Part shown: positions 9,095 through 17,633 of the stretch, piece after piece
Numbering within the stretch: position 1 is the first letter of the stretch
How the letters are laid out: the number at the start of each line of letters is the position of its first letter
Assembly (NCBI GenBank): GCA_004347965.1
Contig: QNVF01000001.1
Location: 1 to 43,723, forward strand
Length of the DNA: 43,723 bases
Direction: 5' to 3'
Source: Candidatus Nezhaarchaeota archaeon WYZ-LMO8
Lineage (GTDB): Archaea > Thermoproteota > Methanomethylicia > Nezhaarchaeales > WYZ-LMO8
Program-made: the position numbers and the translations under genes
Notes under the pieces: model-generated
Seen by the model: only the letters and a program-made list of their open reading frames with translations
What the model was told of the DNA's origin: nothing
Database searches by the model: none

Positions 9095-10030
9095 CTACAC
9101 TACCATGTATAAAATAGCTCGAGCCATGTGCAACTTGTTCTCGGACTGAATCCACACAATTGAGTGTTTTGGATCGTCGATGACTTCATCTGTAACCTCT
9201 TCTCCACGCTTGGCTGGGAGACAGTGCATGAAGACGTAGTCTTCTGGTGCTCTACTCACCAACTCCTTGTTTATCTGATATTTTGGAAGGAAACTTCTCA
9301 ACCTTTCCTCTCTCTCATGCTCAAATCCCATGCTCACGAACACATCTGTGTAGATGACGTCTGCATCTCTAACCGCAATCACAGGGTCTTCGATCACTTC
9401 TATCTTTGATCCACTACTCTCACAGTTCTTCATAACTAGTCTCCATACTTCATCTCTCGGCTTAAACTGAGGAGGACATGCTATCGTCATATCGAGTCCA
9501 AGCTTGCTACAACATACCATAAGGCTATGACAGGTGTTCACACCTCCATCACCAATAAAGGCAATCTTCAACCTCCTCCTACCCTTAACCTCAAACATGG
9601 TGAAGACATCAGTTAAAGCTTGAGTTGGATGATGTAAGTCACTAAGCCCATTAATCACTGGGATGTCGCAGTATTTAGCTAGCTCTTCCACCGTACTATG
9701 GCTCTTAACTCTTGCAACCACACAGTCAACCATTTTAGAGAAGACCCTAGCTGTATCAGATAGTGTTTCACCTCGAGCTAGTTGTAGATCTACTGTTGAA
9801 GCGTATATTGTGTGTGCCCCAAGACTAGCAGCTGCAACTTCAAAGGCTAACCTCGTCCTCGTGGACGGCTTCTCAAAAAACATTAGCACACTTTTCCCTT
9901 CAAGCTCCTTTCTACATCTCTTCCTCTCTATCCACTCTCTCTTCAGCTCAAAGCACTTGTCTATCAACGCTAATATTTCGCTTGATGAGAGCTCCTGTAA
10001 CGTCAATATATCGCGCCCATTAAGGTTCAT
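9095..10030 (-). CDS. argF: Ornithine carbamoyltransferase (likely start 10030; ORF extends to 10099)
   Basis: FEKPSTRTRLAFEVA, PVINGLSDLHHPTQALTD, FMHCLPAKRGEEV motifs. Confidence 0.95.
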   Translation of the reverse strand: MNLNGRDILTLQELSSSEILALIDKCFELKREWIERKRCRKELEGKSVLMFFEKPSTRTRLAFEVAAASLGAHTIYASTVDLQLARGETLSDTARVFSKMVDCVVARVKSHSTVEELAKYCDIPVINGLSDLHHPTQALTDVFTMFEVKGRRRLKIAFIGDGGVNTCHSLMVCCSKLGLDMTIACPPQFKPRDEVWRLVMKNCESSGSKIEVIEDPVIAVRDADVIYTDVFVSMGFEHEREERLRSFLPKYQINKELVSRAPEDYVFMHCLPAKRGEEVTDEVIDDPKHSIVWIQSENKLHMARAILYMVV

Positions 10031-10112
10031 GAGGAGATCACCATAAGTGAGAGTATCGAGAAACATTTTTGACTCAATGCTTAATAAGTAGTTCTGCACT
10101 TAATACTCACAT

Positions 10113-11126
10113 TTGAGGGTGTCGATCTTGGTTGATAGACTGGAGGAGCTTAAGGACTTTCTCTACGGTTTACTGGAAGCTAGAGATAAAATGAAGGACA
10201 TGTTTACGCAAACACCCTTGCCATCAGAGCTGAGGATTCCAATAAAGGGGACCATCGTTGTTAAGAGGGGCTTTGCTCAAATGCAGAAAGGCGGTGTATG
10301 CATGGACGTCACAAATGTGGAGCAAGCACAAATAGCTGAAGATGCTGGAGCCGTCTCGGTAATGGTGCTTGACAAGCTGCCATACGATGTGAGGAAGGCT
10401 GGTGGAGTAGCGAGGATGGCTGACATCAAGGTCATAGAGGAGGTAATGGCTCACATCACCATACCAGTCATGGCCAAGTGTAGGATAGGCCACTACATGG
10501 AGGCTAAGGTTCTTGAATACATAGGGGTAGACATGATCGATGAGAGTGAGGTTCTAACACCAGCTGACGATAAACACCACATAAACAAGTGGCTCTTCAA
10601 AACCCCCTTCGTAAACGGTGCGAGGAACCTAGGAGAAGCATTGAGGAGGATATATGAGGGAGCATCGATGATAAGGACCAAAGGTGAAGCTGGTACGGGC
10701 AACGTCTCTGAAGCAGTGAAGCACATGAAGCAGATAATGGGGGAGATAAGAGCCTTAAGAGCCATGAACGACGAGGAGATACTAGAGACGGCTAGAAAGT
10801 ATAACGTGCCCTACGAACTGGTGAAGGAAACTGCGAGACTGGGTAGGCTTCTAGTAGTAAACTTTGCTGCTGGAGGAATAGCCACTCCAGCCGATGCAGC
10901 TCTCATGATGCTCTTGGGGGCTGATGGAGTCTTCGTTGGCTCAGGAATATTCAAGTCATCAGATCCTGAAGCTAGAGCTCAAGCAATTGTTCTAGCAACA
11001 AGCTACTGGGATGACCCTGAAATAATTGTGGAGGCTTGTAGGATGGTGTCTGAGAAGAGCTCGATGATTGGAATAGACATCAAAAGCTTAAAGCCTGAAG
11101 AGCTACTTCAGGTGAGAGGCGAATAG
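10113..11126 (+). CDS. pdxS: Pyridoxal 5'-phosphate synthase subunit PdxS, with about 50-residue N-terminal extension
   Basis: [64 protein letters not shown]. Confidence 0.97.
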   Translation: MRVSILVDRLEELKDFLYGLLEARDKMKDMFTQTPLPSELRIPIKGTIVVKRGFAQMQKGGVCMDVTNVEQAQIAEDAGAVSVMVLDKLPYDVRKAGGVARMADIKVIEEVMAHITIPVMAKCRIGHYMEAKVLEYIGVDMIDESEVLTPADDKHHINKWLFKTPFVNGARNLGEALRRIYEGASMIRTKGEAGTGNVSEAVKHMKQIMGEIRALRAMNDEEILETARKYNVPYELVKETARLGRLLVVNFAAGGIATPADAALMMLLGADGVFVGSGIFKSSDPEARAQAIVLATSYWDDPEIIVEACRMVSEKSSMIGIDIKSLKPEELLQVRGE

Positions 11127-11127
11127 A

Positions 11128-11736
11128 GTGCTTAAGCTAGGTGTCCTAGCAATTCAGGGAGCTGTCTCAGAGCACGTAGAGACATTAAAGCTAGCATTAT
11201 CTAGGCTAAGTTTAAGTGGAAGCATAGAGTTGGTCAAAAGACCAAGCGACGTGGAGAAGATTCAAGGAATAGTGGTACCTGGGGGAGAAAGCACAGTCAT
11301 AGGTAGGATAGCCGAGAGAATGGGTTTGCTCAAAGTTCTGAGAGATAAAATAGAGAACGGATTAACAGTATTTGGTACATGCGCTGGAGCAATATTGCTA
11401 GCTAAGGAAGTTTACGACGCGAAAATCGGCAAAGTCGATCAACCACTAATAGGAACCATGGACATAAAGATTGTGAGAAACTACTACGGCAGACAGAAGG
11501 AGTCATTCGAAGTCGACATCCTCATTCCAGTCGTGGGCAGCAAGCCTTTCCGAGGAGTCTTCATAAGAGCTCCAGCAATAGAATCCGTAGGCAGCAAAGT
11601 CAAAGTCCTAGCCACCTATGAAGGTTTACCAGTTCTTGTGCAACAGGACAAAATGCTAGCAGCAACTTTTCACCCAGAGCTTACTAACGACACAAGAATT
11701 CACGAGCTCTTCATAAAGAACGTTTTAGATCGATAG
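11128..11736 (+). CDS. pdxT: Pyridoxal 5'-phosphate synthase glutaminase subunit PdxT
   Basis: GVLAIQGAVSEHV, VPGGESTVIG, GTCAGAILLA, FHPEL motifs. Confidence 0.97.
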   Translation: MLKLGVLAIQGAVSEHVETLKLALSRLSLSGSIELVKRPSDVEKIQGIVVPGGESTVIGRIAERMGLLKVLRDKIENGLTVFGTCAGAILLAKEVYDAKIGKVDQPLIGTMDIKIVRNYYGRQKESFEVDILIPVVGSKPFRGVFIRAPAIESVGSKVKVLATYEGLPVLVQQDKMLAATFHPELTNDTRIHELFIKNVLDR

Positions 11737-12383
11737 AGGGGAAGTTGCTCGCCTTTATTGAATGTTTTAAACTTATTTCACGTTTATCGTAGAACATCAC
11801 AGCGTACTTGTTACTTCGCTTATATCACTGGTGTTAGCTTCAGCGTCAAGTACGTGGGTCTTCGTTCTTAGCTTAACAATATTAACTGTTGACATGTCTT
11901 GTGAATTTTGAAATCACATACTGCAATCCTACATTTTATGATCTCAAAATAGTATTGCGATATCTATCTCCATTTCATGAATATAAATTGACGGCAGCTC
12001 AATGAAGAGGTAATAAACTTGCAGCTCAGAAGGCGTGCCTGAGCCATTTCGTTGACTGTGGCTGTCTTTTCATGTCTCCGACATTAATTTAAGTCTCATG
12101 CTTAAACCATTATGGCTGAACTAAGAGTACAACGTCTTTCTTGGACCTTGCAATGTAGAGACTCGTCCTACTTCTTCCGACCTACAAACAGATAGTAAAA
12201 TAGCTTAAAAGCCTTGTTTTATGATCTTAAGCGAACCTTTAGGACTAACCTCATTGAACTTGTAGTAAGACCCAAGATTCCCAAAGTAAAAACGATGGTA
12301 GTCAAGTAAGACTTAGCTGTAGGACTACTAATTAGTGGTAAACATCTTCATCCTCAAGCGAGTAAGCATACTTAGCCCTCAAC

Positions 12384-12403
12384 TCTCACTAATTGAAGTG
12401 AGA
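12384..12403. repeat. 7-bp hairpin TCTCACT-AATTGA-AGTGAGA downstream of tRNA-Ala
   Basis: Read directly; function unknown. Confidence 0.6.
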
Positions 12404-12439
12404 TGATGTTCCTTATCTAAGTTTTCACTTAAAATTTAG

Positions 12440-12513
12440 TGGACCGGGCGGGACTTGAACCCGCGACCTCCCGCTTGCAAAGCGGGCGATCCACCAGGCT
12501 GATCTACCGGCCC
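12440..12513 (-). tRNA. tRNA-Ala(UGC)
   Basis: Cloverleaf with acceptor GGGCCGG/CCGGTCC (G3:U70 identity pair), anticodon arm CCCGC-TTTGCAA-GCGGG, T arm GCGGG-TTCAAGT-CCCGC. Confidence 0.97.
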
Positions 12514-12524
12514 ACAACGTTGAA

Positions 12525-12628
12525 GGCCGAGGGCGGGACTTGAACCCGCGATCTCCGGCTCCTTACCCCCATCGGCCTGTGCCGAATGGTACAGGCCGGC
12601 GCGTTAGCCAATCTACGCCACCTCGGCC
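12525..12628 (-). tRNA. tRNA-His(GUG) with a 28-nt intron inside the anticodon (35/36)
   Basis: Encoded G-1 and C73; acceptor GCCGAGG/CCTCGGC; spliced loop CTGT|GGA; intron 12563..12590 (+ coordinates) flanked by bulges GT|A and AA|G. Confidence 0.9.
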
Positions 12629-12660
12629 CCTTCCAGTTATCGCATCAAATAACTTTGCTC

Positions 12661-13383
12661 TTAAACATTTCCTCTATTGAGGTCGTACAAGCCTAGTTTG
12701 AACTCAAGGGACCTTATCAATATGGAGGTTGCCACAAAGCCCTCAAGAACCTCATCGTAAATTGATACCACCTCATCAGCCATGTTTATCACCTCATCAC
12801 TAAAATCTCCATGAGGAAAAGCTCCAATCATTACAGCAACTCTCCCACTCTCCTTCAAGATTCTTTCTGCTAGGTCCATGGGGGTCATCCTATTACCCTT
12901 CTCAGATAAAAGGATTTTTCTTGAAGGCTTGAAGTCCTCAACTACCTTATCCAATCCTCTCCCCAAGATCTCGAGCAGTACTTCGCCCTCTATCGGGACC
13001 TTACCAAAAACGAGTAGTTGCTCCATCAAGCCCACAAACCTATTATAGTTCTTAGGTAGCCTAACATCGCTTCGCGCCTTAATGACCTGTCTATCTATGG
13101 TGTGAAGGTAGAGCTGCACATAGCCCTTACCGCAAAGAGGAGACTCCAACACTTCAATCATACACAAGTACACAATATCCGGTCTCCCCCTCTTCTCCTG
13201 AAACGGTAGCCCCCTCATCGCATGATAGTGAAGAGACTTATCTAACAAGATAGTTAAAGGGCTCTTTCCTCGTCTTTTAGCAGTTTTTACCACTGCTGGA
13301 TGCTTAGCTATCTCTCGCGGTATAAGCTCGAGTGATGCATCCACTAAGACCATGGCTATTCTCTGCTTCTCCATACTCACCAC
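12661..13383 (-). CDS. nep1: rRNA small-subunit pseudouridine methyltransferase Nep1/Emg1
   Basis: MVLVDASLELIPREIAKHPAV, LLDKSLHYHAMR, RPDIVYLCMIEVLESPL, IGAFPHGDF. Confidence 0.95.
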   Translation of the reverse strand: MVSMEKQRIAMVLVDASLELIPREIAKHPAVVKTAKRRGKSPLTILLDKSLHYHAMRGLPFQEKRGRPDIVYLCMIEVLESPLCGKGYVQLYLHTIDRQVIKARSDVRLPKNYNRFVGLMEQLLVFGKVPIEGEVLLEILGRGLDKVVEDFKPSRKILLSEKGNRMTPMDLAERILKESGRVAVMIGAFPHGDFSDEVINMADEVVSIYDEVLEGFVATSILIRSLEFKLGLYDLNRGNV

Positions 13384-13469
13384 ACCTAACGTACAAACAC
13401 ATAAGTCAAGCTACTCAATTAAAAGGGCATTTTAATACTATCCTCCCTCACATAATTTAACAGACAGTA

Positions 13470-13808
13470 ATGCTCTGCAAGAAGCAGAGGATCAAGGTAA
13501 AGACCATTGCCATTGAGAGAATAAAGAGACTCTTCGAGATGGCTGACTACATGTTTCACATAAACTCAGAGTTATCTCACAGATACGTTGAGTTAGCTAG
13601 AAGGATAGCTATGAGGTGTAAAGTAAGGATACCAAGAGAATTGAGGAGGAAGTTCTGCCATCGCTGCTACAGGTTCTTAAGACCGGGGGTTAATTGCAGA
13701 GTCAGACTGGTTAAGAGGAGAGAGCCACATATAGCGATAACATGTCTTGAATGTGGTAATGTCATGAGACTAAACTTGGAGGGTCTGAAACGTGAAGGAG
13801 AGCGTTAA
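13470..13808 (+). CDS. rnp4: Ribonuclease P protein component 4 (Rpr2/Rpp21)
   Basis: RKFCHRCYRFLRPG...ITCLECGNVMR zinc ribbon; helical N-terminus. Confidence 0.9.
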   Translation: MLCKKQRIKVKTIAIERIKRLFEMADYMFHINSELSHRYVELARRIAMRCKVRIPRELRRKFCHRCYRFLRPGVNCRVRLVKRREPHIAITCLECGNVMRLNLEGLKREGER

Positions 13809-14079
13809 GAAGAAACTTAAAGAAAAGATGATGGAGAGAGCTGATGTAAACATAGGTAAGCAAGGCTTAGCGGGCTCTGTTTTAAAGGAGATTGATAGGA
13901 GACTTAAGGATGGCGAGGTGGTGAAGGTTAGAATACTTAAATCTGCATTAGTAGCTGAAGGGATTGAAGATAGAAAGAAGCTCGCAGAGAGCTTAGCTGA
14001 GAAGCTAAATGTTGATGCGATGGAGATTAGGGGGTATACGGTCGTTCTCTATAGAAAGTGTGGAAGGAGAACAGTTTAA
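13792..14079 (+). CDS. CRM/YhbY-domain RNA-binding protein
   Basis: NIGKQGLAGSVLKEIDRRLKDGEVVKVRIL...RGYTVVLYRK. Confidence 0.9.
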   Translation: MKESVKKKLKEKMMERADVNIGKQGLAGSVLKEIDRRLKDGEVVKVRILKSALVAEGIEDRKKLAESLAEKLNVDAMEIRGYTVVLYRKCGRRTV

Positions 14080-14129
14080 TAAGGCACCTCAGTAATCCTT
14101 TACGATTACAAGAGGAAGAGAAGAGTTGA

Positions 14130-14600
14130 GTGAGCATGTCTGAAGTGTTGAAGGTTCCTCCAGTGCTGCTAATAGAGGAGTTAGCAGCCTACTTAAGAGA
14201 GAATCTATCTGATGTCATAAAGCCCCCTCCATGGGCCTTCATAGTTAAAACCGGACCAGGCAAGGAGAGACCACCTACAAGGAAGGATTGGTGGTATGTT
14301 AGGAGTGCAGCGATACTTAGAAAGCTCTACTTGTATGGTCCCGTTGGCGTTGGCAGCTTAAGGACAGCATTCGGGTCAAGACAGAGACCAGGTGTGAGAG
14401 GTAGAGAACACTTTAGGAAGGCTGGTGGCGCGATAATAAGGAAGATACTTCAACAATTGGAGCAAGCAGGATTAGTGGAGAAGTCCGGTAATAGAGGGCG
14501 GGTCTTGACCCCTAAAGGTAAGTCCCTCCTCGATAGGATTGCTCACAAGACCTTTAGGGAACTTCAGAAAAATATGCCAGAGCTAAGAAAGTATGCTTAG
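14130..14600 (+). CDS. rps19e: Ribosomal protein S19e
   Basis: KDWWYVRSAAILRKLYLYGPVGVGSLRTAFGSRQRPGVRGREHFRKAGGAIIRKILQQLEQAG. Confidence 0.97.
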   Translation: MSMSEVLKVPPVLLIEELAAYLRENLSDVIKPPPWAFIVKTGPGKERPPTRKDWWYVRSAAILRKLYLYGPVGVGSLRTAFGSRQRPGVRGREHFRKAGGAIIRKILQQLEQAGLVEKSGNRGRVLTPKGKSLLDRIAHKTFRELQKNMPELRKYA

Positions 14601-14957
14601 GTGGTTCTAGTGTCAGCAATCGATGAAATCTCGGACAAAGAACTTGAGGAGATAAGGCAGAGAAAGCTTGCTGAGCTTCAGAAGAAGATAGCAATGGCTG
14701 AGGAGCAAGAGAGACTTAGGAGAGAGTATGAAGCGAGGAAGCAAGCAGTATTAAGAGCTATCCTGACGCCTGAGGCTAGAATGAGACTATCGAACATAAA
14801 GATGGTGAGACCGGACTTTGCAGAGCAGCTTGAAGCCCAATTAATCCAATTAGCTCAAAGTGGCAGGATACCAGTTCCAATAACTGATGAACAGCTAAAG
14901 AAGATACTTGAGAGCCTTCAACCTCCTCGAAGGGAGATAAAGATTAGGAGGGTTTAG
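14601..14957 (+). CDS. PDCD5/TFAR19-family DNA-binding protein
   Basis: Helical N-terminus, [43 protein letters not shown]. Confidence 0.94.
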   Translation: MVLVSAIDEISDKELEEIRQRKLAELQKKIAMAEEQERLRREYEARKQAVLRAILTPEARMRLSNIKMVRPDFAEQLEAQLIQLAQSGRIPVPITDEQLKKILESLQPPRREIKIRRV

Positions 14958-14958
14958 T

Positions 14959-15114
14959 ATGGCAAGGTACAAGCACGTAGCGAGAAAGAAGAGATTGGCG
15001 AAGGCCTTTAAGCAGAATAGTGCTGTCCCTGTCTGGGTTGTTGCTAAGACTAACAGGAAGTTTAGGTCTCATCCAAAGCTCAGGTACTGGAGGAGGGTTA
15101 AGCTTAAGGTATGA
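14959..15114 (+). CDS. rpl39e: Ribosomal protein L39e (51 aa; below the ORF-track cutoff)
   Basis: Translated by hand: [51 protein letters not shown]. Confidence 0.95.
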   Translation: MARYKHVARKKRLAKAFKQNSAVPVWVVAKTNRKFRSHPKLRYWRRVKLKV

Positions 15115-15117
15115 TAG

Positions 15118-15396
15118 GTGAGCTTCGTGTCTGAAGAAGCATCTGAAGTAGAAATCGAGAGACAGTACACAATACCACTAAGGGTTGTTCTAGGAACTCC
15201 AAGGTGGAAGAGAGCTGCTAGAGCTATTAGATTTGTGAGAGCCTTCGTATCTAGACACATGAAGTCAGATAACGTGAAGCTTGACCCCAAGGTCTCTGAG
15301 TTCATATGGAGTAGGGGGGCTAAGAAGCCTCCTAAGAGAATTAAGGTTAAGGTAGTAAGGTATAAAGACGGTTTAGTTAAAGTGGAACTCGCATGA
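15118..15396 (+). CDS. rpl31e: Ribosomal protein L31e
   Basis: YTIPLRVVLGTPRWKRAARAIRFVRAFVSRHMK. Confidence 0.95.
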   Translation: MSFVSEEASEVEIERQYTIPLRVVLGTPRWKRAARAIRFVRAFVSRHMKSDNVKLDPKVSEFIWSRGAKKPPKRIKVKVVRYKDGLVKVELA

Positions 15397-15408
15397 GGGA
15401 GCTTTGGA

Positions 15409-16074
15409 TTGCCCATAGAGCTAGCGACGATATATGGAAGTGAGTATGTAGGGGCCTTCTCTCTTGCAACTGACAAATACGTGTTAATACCAAAGGATGC
15501 TGATGAAAAGTTTAGGAAGATTGTTGAGGATAATCTTAAGGTGCCAGCTTATAGAGTAAGTATAGGTGCATCACCACTAATAGGAATATTGGCTGTAGGA
15601 AACTCTCACGGTTTACTACTTCCATTCATAACTTTGACTGAAGAGTTCGACTTCTTAAAGAGGGAGCTTGGAGTTGAGATGTCCATCCTACCTTCAGTTA
15701 AGACAGCTCTTGGAAACATGATATTAGTGAACGATAAGGCAGCAATAGTTCATGAAGATTTCACAAAGAGTGAGATGAAGATTATTGAAGATGTACTTGA
15801 TGTTGAGGTCGTTAAGGGAAGCCTGGGGGGAATAAAGCTAGTGGGCTCGGTTGCCGTCGCCAACAATAAGGGGGCACTTATACACCCCATGACATCCGAT
15901 GAAGAGGCAAAGTGGGTGTCTGAGGTGCTAGGAGTTAGAGTCGACGTTGGAACGGTAATGATGGGCTCGTATCTATTGAGAGTAGCAATGGTTTTAAATT
16001 CTAAAGGTGCAATTATAGCACCTAGTACTACCGGTCCTGAGATTGCAAGGATTGAGCAGGTATTACTCTTATAG
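15409..16074 (+). CDS. eif6: Translation initiation factor 6 (aIF6)
   Basis: Five-fold pseudosymmetric repeats: YGSEYVGAFSLATDKYVLIP, VAVGNSHGLLLP type, ALGNMILVNDKAAIVH. Confidence 0.96.
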   Translation: MPIELATIYGSEYVGAFSLATDKYVLIPKDADEKFRKIVEDNLKVPAYRVSIGASPLIGILAVGNSHGLLLPFITLTEEFDFLKRELGVEMSILPSVKTALGNMILVNDKAAIVHEDFTKSEMKIIEDVLDVEVVKGSLGGIKLVGSVAVANNKGALIHPMTSDEEAKWVSEVLGVRVDVGTVMMGSYLLRVAMVLNSKGAIIAPSTTGPEIARIEQVLLL

Positions 16075-16287
16075 GTGATGTGCATGGCCGTCAAAACATT
16101 TGAACTAAGAGGTAGGATGAGGATAAAGAATCGATGGACAAAGTTCACCATGACAGTAAAGGCGTTGAAGCCGGAGCACGCTTTTGAGAAAGTTTACTCA
16201 TTATTGGGTAGTAGGCATAAGCTTAAGAGGTTCGACATAAAAATTGAGGAGGTAAAGGAGTTGGTTGAAGTTGGAAAAGAGCAGTAG
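16075..16287 (+). CDS. rplX: Ribosomal protein L18Ae/LX (L20A)
   Basis: KTFELRGRMRIKNRWTKFTMTVKALKPEHAFEKVYSLLGSRHKLKR. Confidence 0.92.
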   Translation: MMCMAVKTFELRGRMRIKNRWTKFTMTVKALKPEHAFEKVYSLLGSRHKLKRFDIKIEEVKELVEVGKEQ

Positions 16288-16714
16288 CACTAGATATTCA
16301 CGAGAAGATGTAAGTAGAGTAGTTACAGAGTGGCAGTATCTCCAAAGCTTAGCTGAAGTACTTAAGCAGAGAATTGACTTAGCATTAGCAGCAATAAATG
16401 AAATGGAGGGCACGATACAGGCCATTGATGAGCTTAGCAAAGTAGTAGGAGAGACGGAGGTTCTCTTTATGCTTGGCGCGAACGCTTACGCTAAAGGTAG
16501 GATAGTCGATACCAAGAAGATACTCGTCAACGTAGGTGCGAATATTCTCGTCGAAAAAAGCCTAGAGGATGCCAAAAAGTTCTTCGAATCTAGAATAGAT
16601 ACTTTAAGGAGAGTGGTTGCTGAAACGCAGCAGCAACTAGCCAGTGTCACGGCTAGGATTTCAAAGCTTGAACCGGAGCTTAGGAAGATAGCTGAAAGTC
16701 AAGCCGGAGGTTAA
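16265..16714 (+). CDS. pfdA: Prefoldin subunit alpha
   Basis: Coiled coil with GANAYAKGRIVDTKKILVNVGANILVEKSLEDA. Confidence 0.92.
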   Translation: MKLEKSSSTRYSREDVSRVVTEWQYLQSLAEVLKQRIDLALAAINEMEGTIQAIDELSKVVGETEVLFMLGANAYAKGRIVDTKKILVNVGANILVEKSLEDAKKFFESRIDTLRRVVAETQQQLASVTARISKLEPELRKIAESQAGG

Positions 16715-16721
16715 AAACTAG

Positions 16722-17633
16722 TTGTTAACGTTCTTAAAGAATAAGTTAAAGTCTCTCTTTCAAGAAATAGCAACAAAAGAACTTGACGAAGAGAGCTTAT
16801 CAAGTGTATCTGAAAGACTACGCTTAGCATTGATTGAAAGCGATGTAGCTCTTCCAGTTGCTTTTGAAATAGTCGACAATGTTGTATCATCACTCAAAGG
16901 AGTGAGGATAGGAAGAACTGAAGGTGTCTATCAAGTGGTATTGAGAAGTCTTCGAGAAACGTTGTACAAGATGCTATCGTCTATACAGCAAGTAGACTTA
17001 GTGTCAGAGGCCATGAAGAGGAGAAAAGAAGGGAGAATCTTCACCGTGATGTTCGTAGGACCTAATGGACATGGTAAGACCCTAACTGTAGCGAAGATCG
17101 CAAACCTGTTATTGAAGAATAACCTTTCAGTAGTGCTAGCTTGTAGTGATACTTTTAGAGCTGGTGCTGAAGAGCAGCTTGAAGTTCATGCAACCAGACT
17201 CGGCGTGAAGCTCATAAGGCACAGGTATGGTGCTGACCCAGCTGCTGTTGCTTATGATGCTGTTATACACGCTCTGGCTAGAGGTGTGACTTGTGTACTA
17301 ATAGATACTGCGGGGCGTCTCCAAACTGATAAAGGCTTAATGGATGAGCTTAGGAAGATAGCACGTGTTGCCAAGCCCGACCTTAAAGTGCTAGTGGTTG
17401 ATGCACTTACAGGTAATGACGCTTACGACATGGCCATAAAGTTTAATGAAGCCATAGGAATTGATGCTACAGTTCTTACTAAAGTTGATGCAGATGTCAA
17501 GGGGGGAGCTGCAATATCCATAAGTGTAGCTACGCGTAAGCCCATAATCTACTTTGGTACTGGGCAAGGATACGATGACTTAAAACCCTTTGATGCTCAA
17601 TGGCTTTTAGACAGAATACTTCCACTCGACTAA
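16722..17633 (+). CDS. ftsY: Signal recognition particle receptor FtsY
   Basis: FVGPNGHGKTLTVAKIA P-loop, DTFRAGAEEQLE, DTAGRLQTDKGLMDEL, TKVDADVKGGAAIS. Confidence 0.97.
   Translation: MLTFLKNKLKSLFQEIATKELDEESLSSVSERLRLALIESDVALPVAFEIVDNVVSSLKGVRIGRTEGVYQVVLRSLRETLYKMLSSIQQVDLVSEAMKRRKEGRIFTVMFVGPNGHGKTLTVAKIANLLLKNNLSVVLACSDTFRAGAEEQLEVHATRLGVKLIRHRYGADPAAVAYDAVIHALARGVTCVLIDTAGRLQTDKGLMDELRKIARVAKPDLKVLVVDALTGNDAYDMAIKFNEAIGIDATVLTKVDADVKGGAAISISVATRKPIIYFGTGQGYDDLKPFDAQWLLDRILPLD

Noticed and set aside
10113-10260. PdxS N-terminal extension as a novelty
   Set aside because: Comparable N-terminal extensions are, to my knowledge, present in crenarchaeal PdxS proteins, so it is likely lineage-typical.
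12395-12430. Possible C/D-box sRNA (AGATGATGTT near 12401)
   Set aside because: The C-box-like stretch deviates from RUGAUGA at the last base and I found no paired D box CUGA at suitable spacing.
12525-12628. Reading this tRNA as Tyr(GUA) with a canonical 37/38 intron
   Set aside because: The loop would be CTGTAC+A with C37, and the G-1:C73 pair is a His hallmark; the BHB splice sites give CTGTGGA (His) cleanly.
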